This document shows, one piece after another, positions 51,801-62,612 of a stretch of 64,000 bases of DNA (its first letter is position 1; each line of letters opens with the position of its first letter). This stretch comes from Dipetalonema caudispina. Taxonomy: Eukaryota; Nematoda; Chromadorea; Rhabditida; Onchocercidae. A program made the translations under genes and the position numbers. The notes beneath the pieces are model-generated. The model saw only the letters and a program-made list of their open reading frames with translations, had not been told where the DNA came from and made no database searches. The stretch is taken from the NCBI GenBank assembly GCA_013365325.1, contig JABVXV010000121.1, forward strand, positions 62,001-126,000. Direction: 5' to 3'.

Positions 51801-52223
51801 GTGGTTCATTATTAATAATAACACGTAGACGAAACGAATCAAGCCATCCTAAATCTATTTTAGTAGATATACATGAAGTATCTTCAATCTACCGTACAGC
51901 ATATAATATTGTCTTAATCAGTGTGTGCCATTACCTCATTGCTCTTTACCTGATATTTGCCGGATTTTGAGGTGATAAGCAGAAATGCTGTTTTCACCCA
52001 GTGATTTTCCACTTTTTATCTGCTTGCTTTAGTGATTCTCACATATGGTCAGTAAATAAATTTCAGGAGTGTTTTTCCGGACTCAAAAACTCTGCTATTC
52101 GAAGATATACCAAGTGAAACGGGCAATTCTTCAAATAACTTTGTACGCGACGCTTCGGAATTTGAACTTATCAGCCACACATATGCTTTTGGTACCGTTG
52201 CGAAACAATTCAAGGCACAATAA
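48848..52223 (+). CDS. Ornithine decarboxylase homologue, probable catalytically dead antizyme inhibitor
   Basis: Seven exons: 48848-49003, 49544-49735, 50001-50287, 50536-50873, 51170-51378, 51623-51741, 52067-52223; 485 residues, in frame. It aligns from end to end with group IV (ODC/AZIN) decarboxylases: RIIYRNPLWTRGNIRHAKECG, CRRLFDIGLEVG, ILDVGDGFPS, KIIAEPGPYFAAS, YQINEGFYGAF, VGDWLIWHDMGAYTIG. Against ODC numbering, the PLP lysine Lys69 is Arg87, Asp88 is Cys107, His197 is Ser214, the GGG loop is GDG (252-254), Arg277 is Pro297 and Asp332 is Glu339. Cys360 (Cys379) and Tyr389 (Tyr407) remain. Loss of Asp88 and Arg277 parallels vertebrate antizyme inhibitor. The antizyme-binding region aligns with about residues 135-170. 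It should bind antizyme and spare ODC or polyamine transport, rather than make putrescine. The upstream leader supports this. If exon 6 is not spliced the protein ends at residue 434. Confidence 0.85.
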
Positions 52224-53788
52224 CTTGATGTCTTCTGAGTCTGGGATACTTCAGTTGGCATGAGCCACTGAGGGGTGAACTTTTTTTAATTACAAAATTT
52301 TGTTATTGAAATGAAACTGTCTTTATTACTGCCTATTTCTATCGTTTGAAAGCATTTATTGAGTATCATAAACTATGAACGTCCCCTAGTCATTTATGTC
52401 GCTGTTGAAGGTTATTGGGTTTGTATATTTATGGTTCAGTAGTTGGTGTACTTTTTCCACTAATTTTCTTTATTTTTGTTTTAATTCATTTAGACAAGCG
52501 GTAATTATTGGCAAGTTTTATCACAGTGACAAGAGTTTTTATTTAATTATCTATATGTTCCGGTGAATGGTGTTGTCTTTTTCTATAAATGTATTTCTTA
52601 GCTTCCCCATCCGCAACTCTAATTTGTTTTTCATTTCATCCTTACAATTGACATTTCTTAAAATTTAACTGTATCAAATCGTTACTATATGATTCGATGT
52701 TATTAGGGAGTTTGGTGGACAAATTATTTGAATGGCTTCCGCATCTGTTTTATCATATCGTATACAGAAAGTCATTTTGCTTCTTTGCTAAAATTATTTT
52801 TTGCTATATAAATCAATTTTGCTTGCTTCTTTATTGAGATTATTTTGGATATTATAATTTAGTTTCGCTATGTTTCCCTTTTCTTTTTCAAGGTTTTGCT
52901 ATGATACCATTGAATAATAAAGTTACGATAGATTTCATGTTGCAAAATAGTGGTGATGGTGTTAAGAAGAATAGCTAAGCAAAAGGATATATTTGTACTT
53001 GACATTAGTTAACTTCGAGGTTTAATAGCGCACCAAGGATCAAATGACTTTGATGGTTTCTTGCTTAATAATTCAATTTTTGACGTTATCGTGCGGTAGA
53101 AGTTTTAAATGTGGATCTCGAGATTTAATTAATAAAGCAAGAGATCGGACAAGGAAAAACGAGCAATAACGATAAGTGTGGGAAATAAGTGAAGTAAAAT
53201 GACTTTACCTTATCTAAATTTAATAAAGTCAACAGAAAATGGAAGGAGATTGTATAATGAAATGATTATTCCTTAAAATATTTTTAGCATAGCTGTGAAA
53301 GCATTTAGTTCGTTAAAACAATATAACAACTAGTTCCTAAATATACAAAAAAATTTCTATATATAGGGATTTCTATATTACCCGTTAATTTTTTAAATAA
53401 GATGATATTTTCAAGCAAGAGATTTATCTCCCATACAAAAGTTTAGCTTTTCAAGGAAGAAGGAAAGGATAAGAGTTAGAAAGTGAGAAGAATTTAATGA
53501 AATATTATCATTTGCAAAAGTTTTACAAATAATAAGACCGACATTTCTCATTTTAGCATACAACAATTATTAGTAATATTACACAACTGAAATTATAATT
53601 AACTTAACAAATAACTGACGGTTGTATATAACTGGGATTATGTAAATTATATCTTAATGCCTACTTTCTGAAGTGCATTAAGAGGAGGCAAAATAGGTTG
53701 ATATGTTGTTGGCAGTGATAGAATTGGCGAGCTATTCCATGATAACATCATATCTACTTCGAATGTTCGCATGACATCATTTCATCAG
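52224..53788. other. Convergent intergenic region
   Basis: Lies between the ends of the ODC-like (+) and SDR-fusion (-) genes. It presumably holds both 3' UTRs. A candidate AATAAA on the + strand lies at about 52914. It is AT-rich, without repeats of note. No gene seen. Confidence 0.65.
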
Positions 53789-53871
53789 TTATGCATCAAC
53801 ATCTTCCTCATATTCGTTCACTTTCTTTGGTAACTGCAAAATTAAACGTTCCAACGATACAAAAATATAAA

Positions 53872-53921
<50 letters not shown>

Positions 53922-56900
53922 AAATCGATGAACTAGACTGATTTGAATGTAATATTTTTTTCTCTCTCTTCTTTTTGAGAAAAGAACGAAAAAGAGCGAC
54001 AAATTTCAGCAGCTCAAATATTAACCTAACAATAACAATTCTTTACGTGTAACCATGCTAAACTCCGACAAACTAGAAACTCTCACCTAATGATTAGCGC
54101 GAAAAATTCAGACTTAATTCAAGCATATGACTAGCTCGGAAAAAATTTAAAAACAACATGACTTAAATAAATTAATAAGATGTCCTTTGTAGAAAAATCA
54201 GATTCGATTTAACTGTTAATCAAGTGATTTTCTCTCAAACATATGTGAATAAAAAACCATCTGTTAAGCGGTTTTCATTGAAAATTTGTTCCGTGAATAT
54301 TGCAATAACTGAATTATTTCCTTGTAAGTTAATTAAAAAATTATTTGTTTTTTTGAATGAACCTACGAGTTTAATTGATGCACCAAGCGGTCTATTTCCT
54401 CGATTACATACTTCTCGAAAATCGTAGTCATCAAGGGGTATCGGACTGGAAACACTAACCATGCCGGTATGACCTTTCAGTGCAAGATCAAGAATTGGTG
54501 GAATGCAATCCGAGAGGAAAGATAAAAAAAATGATGGTTTCAAACCAAAGCACTGTAAAAACAAGAAAAATCAGACACTGATGAATTTTCTATTTACTGC
54601 AATTAAATATTGGGGCATCTGAAGATCAAACTTTTTCCTTTGTTCGCTTCGGGAAACTTCTACTTTCGTACGCAAACAAAGTAAATCAACAAATCAAAAG
54701 CAACTTGCAACAACGAAAAACTTATGTCATTTGATCACTGATTCAAAAAACAATTTATTCTAAGCTTAATAAACCAGTGATCAGTTAGTTTATTAACTTT
54801 CATGGATGATTCTCTTTTCAACGTCATAAAAAAAGAAAATTATTCATATTTTTCAAACTTATCAAATTGTTTAAACCACCTTTAAAAGAACCAAATAATA
54901 TTACCCTATCCTTATAAGATTCATTTTCCTTATCGATCATAATTCCTGCACGACAGAATAAGATGTTATCGAAATGTTGCAACAAACGATCAGCAAATTT
55001 ATCAATAGCCATAAAATAATCGAAAGGTGCAGAGGGTGGATCTGGTATCTAAAAGTAACTAAAGGAAGTAAATTACTTGGCAAATCCTTATTGTGTTCAT
55101 TGTATTCATTATTTATCATTACATTTTGCATGTATATACTGCATGCAACCTTGAAGGCATGCATGATATGCAAGCGTAAAAGCATCGCATTTCGAAATGT
55201 CGTTACGTTTTGTGAAATGAAAAACATAGAAATTTCTGCTTCGATGATATAATCTATAATTGTTGAATCCTTCTGGAAGTTTTTATTCCTCCCCTTTAAT
55301 TTTACTACAATCAGACATAAAACGGATAAATTAGGGCTAACAGCGCTAAACTGACAACCAGTCTAAAATTTAATAAAATTAGAGTTCTACTTCGGTAATA
55401 GCAAAAATTACCTCGAATCCTACATCAGGTGTCATAAAAAAGCTCTCGTCGAAATTAAACGAAGTTAAATATGTGAAATGAATTGAGCATTTGTCACAAA
55501 ATAATGCCAAAAACCAAGGAACATAGAGCATTGCAGACAATTTGGTCTTCAGTAATGCTCGAATATCAATCAAAGCTTCAGTTCGACGTGTAGGTGCTGA
55601 GAATTCATTTTATTATAATTAAAATTAGTCAAAAATTCTTCTTCTTATTCCAGGGAAATGCCAACATATTTTATGATGTTCAATTCCGCTATAACACAAG
55701 AAACAATGCAAGATGTTCCTAAAGATATGATTAACCAAGATCATTTTTGGAATATATAATATCGATCAGACAAGAAAAGTAACAAAGAATCAAATGTAAA
55801 ACAGCACCTTCTGACTCACTGAAAATGTTGATATAAACAATATGACTTGGAGATACATCAATTATTTCCTTGATGTCAACATCACTCGAGTCAGACGGTC
55901 GATTAGTAATAACAATGTTTTCCTTTTGCAGTGAGTCTGGCAGATATCTTTTCTGAAATCATTCCTTATGACAAGAGTTACTTGTCACTCATTACAAAAG
56001 GAAATTTCTCACAAATATGTAATACTATTTGCATTATATGGATAATCTTTAAGATAAGGGAATAAACTGACCTTATTCTCCATTAATCTTCTAAGGCGCT
56101 TCAAGGCGAAATCAGTGCCATAGACAAGGATTTTATGTGTACTAGCTCTATCCATTTCACTCCGCTGACTCTCATTTTTGATAATTATTTCACGCATTCC
56201 TTAAATGCAAAAGTCTAACGCTAACCATAATTGGAAAATTCAGGAAGTCATTTGAAAAGATTTTAATTAACACCTTTTTCCTGTTAAATAGCAAAATTTA
56301 ACCTTCTGATTGAGAGATTTTAGCTTTCCAAAGTAATTCAAGTTCGGCTTTCATCGATGACATTGTTAACAGCGATATACTGATTTCATCACTTGAAATC
56401 TCACCTCTTTTAAGCTGGAATCATTTAGTAAACAAAAGCAAGTAAATATGTAGATTTACACAAATAATACGGCAAATTTGATTGAAATTAATGCTGCTAC
56501 CGAATGGTTCATCTATCAAAAGGGTGCAAAAAAATAAATTTTCTAGTACTAAAATGGAAGACAATAAACCTTTGGAATAAGTTGAACGAAGGAGGGAGAA
56601 CAGTCACATTGACCTCCAATGTTATAAACTTCACCAATCTGACCTTTTTCTAAGGCAGCTCCGATCCCAACTACAGCATCCTGAATGTGTAACAAACCAA
56701 CAGTTCCGCTTTTTCCGTTATCATCTACAAATAAATAAAGCCATAAAAATAATATGCCTGAGGAAAACTTTTGATCATAAATAAGCACTTACAATATAGA
56801 TGGCTTGAATGATAGCGAAATGGGTAGGATGAAGGAAGGAGAGCTTTGAGAAGCTTGATAAGCTGATAAAATTGATAAGAAGTCATGGAAATTCCACTAG

Positions 56901-58513
56901 CTATGAGATTTGATAATGTAAATTCTATGAAATGACGAAATGCTTAGCATTTCCATCACATATTTATAAATAGCGATATCATACCCTGTTCTAAATACAG
57001 TAATGAATTATCATCCATTACCCCACCATAAATAACTGCTGATAATCGTACAGTAAGAGCAGGTATACGATAACTTGTAATGTAAGAATGAAGCATCATT
57101 TCACAAGCATTAATTGCCGCTCCCCTAAGTGAACATGGTTTTGGTGCTGTCGTTTCCAATTTTAAAGCTTGCTTTCCGTAAACCTAAATTTGACATTGGA
57201 ATTAAATAAAAATTTTTTGCTTAAATACAAATATAGCATATTTACATCTTTTACTTCACAAAGAAAAAACTTACATTTTTTTTACAACCATAAAATGCAG
57301 ATTAAAAGTCAAAAATCAGTAGGAAAAAAATATATTTTTGAATAAAAACATTTCGTTTTTGGCAAAAATAAACAAATGAGTTTTAGGTTTCCCCAGTTCA
57401 TCATAATTAAATGATCAGAAATAAGAGATCAACGAACGTTAATAAGAAGAGAAATCGTATATGAAAAAATATTCTATGAAGCAGTACGGAAATTTTTACT
57501 GCAATAATTGCTCACTTCTTCTGAACTGATAAAAATGAATTTTGTCAATTTCCCATAGCATCGGAGAACTTCCAGAAATTGTGTCAAGCAGGATAACGTT
57601 TTACGGAAACATCCTATATGATCTTTTTTAACAGCAGTATTATTAACATCATCATTCCAAACGTTGTACAATACAATATTGATCTGCAGAAAAAAATAAG
57701 AAATAAATCTATACTTCATTTGTTTTCTTAATTCTTGGCAAAATTATCAGAACTTCCAATTGATAGAAAAATCGATATTTCCTTATGAAATACGTATCTA
57801 AGAAATTGCTTGAAATAATGCATTATCAGTTGGAATTCTTTTTGATAACTTGTCAAGGAAACTTTGATAAAAATTTTAAATTTTCGATCAAGAAATCGTA
57901 CTAATGATTACGCAAAATTTTCTAAAACACTATATTGATCTCTTGTTAAAATCCATGTTGATTTATGCATATTTTTCTTAGATATCATTCAAATATTGTA
58001 AGCTTCATTAGGATAGTTAGCTTGGATAAAAAAGCAATATAGCATTAATCGATCTAAAATATCCATCTGGATAATATTAAATGATCGTTCCGATAATGGA
58101 TAACTGAATTAAAGCAGCCAAAATTTTAATTCAGTTTAGCGTACGTGTATAATTAATGACATAAGTTAATGATGATTATTTCAACAAATAATAAAACTAT
58201 CATTTATTAAAAAGAATGGAACAGTGTAAAGTAGCAATTTGAGAACTATCACTTTGTAAAAAATTACTTTTACCTTTCGTTCCTTTAATATTTTCTTTAC
58301 CAATTCATTGTTACCAGAACTACCAATAGTAATACTGCATTGTTGAGGATAATTTTCAACTTTCTTTAAAATTTCATTTGTATAAGTTGTGTTAGATGAT
58401 AAATCGAGAATTGCTAATTTAGCATTCGGATATTTCTCTAACAGATATTTTGCAATATGTAAACCAATATAACTAAGACCACCAACGATTAGACAATTTA
58501 ACTCGTCAGCCAT
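53789..58513 (-). CDS. Fused extended-SDR protein, TGDS/RHM (rhamnose-pathway) type, both active sites degenerate
   Basis: Eleven exons: 58513-58274, 57683-57516, 57183-56985, 56724-56570, 56414-56303, 56199-56072, 55952-55808, 55596-55412, 55048-54905, 54552-54412, 53833-53789; 553 residues, in frame. The N-terminal half (1-255) resembles dTDP/UDP-glucose 4,6-dehydratase: NCLIVGGLSYIGLHIAKYL, INIVLYNVWNDD, FIFISSEEVYGK, GEVYNIGG. The C-terminal half (about 310-545) resembles the reductase/epimerase half of plant RHM and C. elegans rhamnose proteins: KILVYGTDFALKRL, VSPSHIVYINIF, AIDKFADRLLQHFDNILFCRAGI, PPILDLALKGHTGMVSVSSP. In the N half the catalytic YxxxK is replaced by Arg156 and Ile160; in the C half the glycine-rich loop is lost and the Tyr-Lys spacing is wrong. 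It is therefore probably a pseudoenzyme, possibly scaffolding. An alternative 3' end reads through the exon 10 donor to a stop at 54235. The start has an acceptor (CAG, 58525) eleven bases upstream. Confidence 0.75.
53874..53918. repeat. (TA)n microsatellite in the last intron of the SDR-fusion gene
   Basis: About 22 TA dinucleotides, uninterrupted, some 40 bp from the terminal exon. Another TA array of similar type lies in TAF11 intron 6. Confidence 0.92.
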
Positions 58514-58523
58514 TAGATAATAT

Positions 58524-58526
58524 CCT
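58524..58526 (-). promoter_or_regulatory. Candidate spliced-leader acceptor for the SDR-fusion gene
   Basis: On the minus strand CGCTTTTTTTCAG/GATATTATCTAATG places a strong pyrimidine-rich acceptor (AG at 58526-58525) eleven bases before the start codon. A 5' UTR intron is the alternative. Confidence 0.5.
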
Positions 58527-58653
58527 GAAAAAAAGCGATTTGATAAGCAAATGATAAAAACAAAATCCTCAAAAATTTAAGAGATTTTCTAAGATTTTTT
58601 TCAAAATTCAACAAAATGCTGATCAGCGTATTTAAATTATGCAATTCGGCTAT

Positions 58654-58845
58654 TACTATTATCAATACTATTATCATTATAATTATTATAACTATAATAA
58701 TAGTAATTGTTATCATTATTATCATTACTATTATTATTATTATTATTATTATTAATACAATTATCATTATTATTATTAATATTATTATTATTGTTATTAT
58801 CATTATTATCATTGTTATTATTATTATTACTACCACTATTATCAA
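58654..58845. repeat. Imperfect (ATT)n trinucleotide array
   Basis: ATTATT units with ATCATT, ACTATT and ATAATT variants over about 190 bp. It yields spurious poly-Ile frames on both strands. Confidence 0.92.
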
Positions 58846-59406
58846 TACCTCACCATTCCTCCAACTAAACATTACACTGTCCTAAACAAACACAAAATTT
58901 ATTCAAGCATACAAAAAATTACACTATGAGAGAATTAACAATTTGCATTTATGAGCTACGTAATTTTTAACAACAACTTCAGGACGCTAATTTGCCATAG
59001 GTTTGGTGTTGAGATGCGATGTTATTCATCTTTTTTTCCTCTTTTTTCTGCATCAATTATTAAATTCATTTTGTCTAACAAGCTTTCGAAATTTTTTAAT
59101 TTCAGCTTAAAAATTGGACAAATATTGTTGAATCCATGTTTAAAAATTAAATAAAATTAATTTAGAACTAAAAAACAAATTTTCGGAATTGGTGTAAAAT
59201 GGTTTAGTAAAATTAGAAAGACGTCTAAGTCATGTCTAACAATTGTCCTTCTTAATTAGTGTTAAAATAGAGAAAAAGCCAAATTCAATAAGTTTTAACT
59301 TCGTAATTCAATTACTTAAATGGATATATCGTCTTTTGTTTTTTGCAACTGAAATTGTTATTGATTGGTAAACAATAACAAAATGTTACTGTTGAGTAAA
59401 AGTTTT

Positions 59407-59408
59407 AG
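59407..59408 (+). promoter_or_regulatory. Candidate spliced-leader acceptor for TAF11
   Basis: AAAAGTTTTAG/AAATGG places an AG two bases before the ATG at 59411, as in many trans-spliced nematode genes. The pyrimidine tract is short. Confidence 0.45.
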
Positions 59409-59410
59409 AA

Positions 59411-61694
59411 ATGGCTGATTGGGCAGATGTTGCTGATCTTCTGGGTGAATTAAGCGATAGCGATGATAACGATGAGGAAAAAAAGCTGGATACTAAGGAG
59501 AATTGCATCGAAAAACCCAGTGGTAATGAATCATCGGTATCAGAAGTACAAATGGTTAGCTTCAGTATTTCATTTTTTCATTTGTTTATCGATTATCTGT
59601 TTGAGATTGTGTGTTAAATAGTATTCATCTCATATCTCTCTACTCTAAAAGATGGTTATCATCATATATGATAACATTCTTATGTACAATATGTTTAGTT
59701 AGTAGTCCTCACCGACCGGCGATTTGCGTGTTATTTGCTTTTATTTGAGAGTTCTGATTTGGATATTTTGAAAAGTTTATTATTAATACTATGTGGCACT
59801 TAATAAGTCCTTAATAATTATTAAATCTCCCAACAGCTGAACTGCTCTTCTGTTTTATATTTGTCTATTTCATAAGGTAACTAATTCTGATTATTTTTTT
59901 ATTATTCTATGAAACTTTCAGCAATCGTCAGGTTTGAAGCGAAAACCAGACAAAGATATTGGTACAGATGATATACCGGTCAAAACCAGCAGAGGAGAGC
60001 TATCCATTCATGCCATCGAATTATTGGACGATCCGCTGTTTGGTTTAGTATGAATTATATTAGTTGTTCTATGGGGAGAGGGAAGTGTTAAAAGATTTTG
60101 AAGAATGCTAAATCGAAATTTCCCAAATCAAAAGCAAATAATAAAACTATTATCAAAGATAATCGGTGGCACTGCATAGATCTTAACGTTCCAGCTGGAT
60201 CCTACAGACTTTACTGCAGTGGATGCTGTCTCAAAGAAGTCATCTTTAGCCTGTTCCTCTGCTGCAGGTTCATCAAAATCGAAGAATGGAATGAATGTTC
60301 ACTTTGCAGAAAATGTCAAGGATAATGAAAAGCAGTGCATCAAGGAGGCAGCAGTAAGCTCTTCATGATTACATTTCTAGGTAGCCTAGTTATTGGTTTA
60401 TTTTTGATGTCATTAGGATTATTTCATCCAAATTTTGCCTTTTTATCTTTATGGGTCTTGATCTTTATAACTATGTAAAGATGATGCTAAGTGTGTTATG
60501 GAAAGTAAAGGAAAACGTAATCCAAAAAATTGGGTATTAAGTTTAACAAAATGTCATACCAAAGTTGTATCTTTACAATTATTTGAGCCATGTCAGTAAT
60601 GCTGCACGACGTCTTATTAATACAAATTTAAGGAAGCAGGACCTAGTAGACGGAATTCTCCGGAAACCGAAAATTCCGGCGACGAACAAAGCGAAACTGC
60701 TCTGCAGCCGAAAAAATTAAGCAAACAGGATGAAATCTTGCGCCAAAAAATGCAGTAATCATTGTTGATTGAAGCTTTACTTATATTTCCTCAATCTTCG
60801 TAGAACATAAGTATACGATCTTAACGACGAGATCCAAGCAAACCATTTTGCAAAAAGAATAAAAGACATCAGTTGGGTTGCTTTTATTCAAACTATCCGT
60901 TTTTCCGATATGTTCTAGTTATTACTCTTTTTTTTTTATTTGTAGGATACTGGTTGCTAATTTTTCGGCTGAACAGCTGGCCCGTTACGAATGCTTTCGA
61001 CGTTCATCTTTCCCAAAAAGTTCTATTCGAAAAGTATCTTTTTTCATCAAAAATTTATTCAACTTTTATGCTTATAATGTTTTCTTTCTCTTACAATAAA
61101 TGCTTCTCATGATATTATTTTACCAATTATATAAAAAAGCTCAATGCAACTCAAGAATTTAATGAAGTAAATGAATGAAATTCTGGATTTTTTAGACTTT
61201 CTTTAATTACTTTCACAATAAATCATGAAAGAAAAAGTTTTATGTAGCTCATTCAACAAGCAACGGGGGTCACGCCAGGACATAATGTTATAATAGCCGT
61301 CGCAGGTCTTGCCAAAGTATTTGCTGGAGAACTTGTCGAGGAAGGTCACCTTGTTTTCCATTTTTTTCTTTTTTTTTAAAGATTTGTTCCATTATTTCGA
61401 CTACATGTTAAATTATTCGTGAATTTTGCTAAATATAGTTTAATTTCATGGTTGTAATATATATATATATATATATATATATGTGTCGCAGGACTTGCCA
61501 AAGTAGTCTGTGTGCATTCTGATTTTTTAAAGCCAGTCTTAAGATGTATTGTTTTAGCATTGGACATTCGCGAACGAATGGGTGAGGAGGGTGAGCCATT
61601 GAAGCCACATCATATTCAGCTAGCTTATGATCAATTGAGAGAAAAGGGCAAACTTTTTCCTCCATATGGATCTCGCCCAAATCCTTTCCTGTGA
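59411..61694 (+). CDS. TAF11: TFIID subunit TAF11
   Basis: Complete seven-exon gene: 59411-59554, 59922-60047, 60195-60353, 60633-60754, 60946-61033, 61248-61344, 61558-61694; 290 residues, in frame, ending TGA. The C-terminal histone-fold domain (about 185-275) matches TAF11: NFSAEQLARYECFRRSSFPK, LIQQATGVTPGHNVIIAVAG, LAKVFAGELVEEALDIRERM, LKPHHIQLAYDQLREKGKLFP. TAF11 pairs with TAF13 through this fold within TFIID and contacts TBP/TFIIA at promoters, in the nucleus. The N-terminal 180 residues are acidic and polar (ELSDSDDNDEEKK) with basic patches, as in other animal TAF11 proteins. It is divergent from the SDR-fusion gene. A candidate AATAAA lies at 62022. Intron 6 contains a TA array and a short partial copy of exon 6. 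Confidence 0.94.
61458..61507. repeat. (TA)n array followed by a partial copy of TAF11 exon 6
   Basis: About 24 bp of TA run directly into GTCGCAGGACTTGCCAAAGTA (about 61486-61506), which matches exon 6 at about 61299-61319 (GTCGCAGGTCTTGCCAAAG...) with one mismatch over 21 nt. Confidence 0.8.
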
Positions 61695-62318
61695 TTTTGC
61701 TGTGTATTATAATACCTGTTGTTTTATATAGGCAATGAAATGTCATTTTTTTTTTTTCAGACTTTTTTTAACCGATTTGTTTTATGTCGGGAAGATGATT
61801 GATTGTTACCCCATTTAATTGGTTTATTTTTTCTGGTTTAAATTTCTATTTCTTTTTTTTTTTCAAAAATCTCGTCCAATAATTTTTTTTTACAACGCTC
61901 GATAAATAAGGAGTATTAATTGTTACATATTGTTTGCTCGTCGCTTGCGACTATATTTTTGGATAATTTCCATAACTTCCTATTATTCCTGTTCAATTTT
62001 AATTAATGATAATGATAAAGGAATAAAAGCTAAATTTCATTTCTTGCTTTATATTATTTGGTTGCAAAAACGAATGACGATAAATGATGGGAAAATTTTT
62101 TGTATGAATTATGAAGTGATATTGTAAATTTTTTCGCTACCATTGAATAGGAATAATTATTACACTTCATGATATTTACAGGTCTTTTATTGTGTAACTT
62201 AGTGTTAAAAAAAAAGGAAAATTAATTATTTTAAAGTCCTCAAACTGGTTGATTTCCAAATGATTTTATCATTATCTTATCAGTGAATCATTTCAGACCA
62301 TCTTTTCAATCATGTTGA
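61695..62318. other. TAF11 3' flank
   Basis: AT- and T-rich sequence holding the TAF11 3' UTR, with a candidate poly(A) signal AATAAA at 62022. It leads to an acceptor-like CATTTCAG at 62289-62296. No other gene seen. Confidence 0.65.
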
Positions 62319-62612
62319 ATGTACATTGTAAGAAGGCTGATTTTGAACATGTATCAACTTTTAATTATTGTATTTCAAATATCAACAATTCAAAATCAAT
62401 ATTTTTTTTCAATCTATTCATATCAACATTTCTCATTCATTGTTGCTTTAATTCAAAACTTTATACATTATTTGAAATTATATATCTACATTATTTTTAC
62501 GCATTAGGTATTACTTTTTCAGGAGTTTGATCCAGTAACAGTAACTCTGATGGATGTTGAAACTGTTGGAAAAGATGAAATTTTGATGGGGATATTATTA
62601 CTATTCAACGAG
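62319..62612 (+). CDS. Two candidate first exons of an unidentified gene continuing past the window
   Basis: An acceptor-like TTTCAG (62291-62296) is followed at 62319 by ATG TAC ATT and a donor GTAAGA (62328). A 90-nt exon, 62523-62612, with TTTTTCAG acceptor and GAG/GTACAT donor, continues in the same phase: MYIEFDPVTVTLMDVETVG, then KDEILMGILLLFNE. The second exon looks genuinely coding; the first is weaker. No later exon is visible up to 64000, so the next intron would exceed 1.3 kb. The pattern DVETVGKDEILMG is vaguely like the Asp loop of C2 domains (ferlins), but I would not assign a function. Confidence 0.35.

Larger units (their letters stand above)
58514..59410. other. Divergent promoter region between the SDR-fusion gene and TAF11
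   Basis: About 0.9 kb between two divergent start codons. It is mostly an imperfect ATT/TTA trinucleotide array (about 58654-58845) and AT-rich filler. Both genes have a splice-acceptor-like AG just before the ATG, consistent with spliced-leader addition. No gene seen. Confidence 0.7.

Noticed and set aside
51761..51970. 69-codon frame after the ODC-like exon 6
   Set aside because: Lies in the intron leading to exon 7; no splice sites support it and the residue pattern is not conserved-looking.
52049..52261. Minus-strand and +1 frames overlapping 52067-52223
   Set aside because: Shadows of the real last exon of the ODC-like gene, which joins in phase and ends in TAA at 52221.
58513..58872. 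Ile-rich frames on both strands in the TAF11/SDR promoter region
   Set aside because: Artefact of the ATT trinucleotide array.
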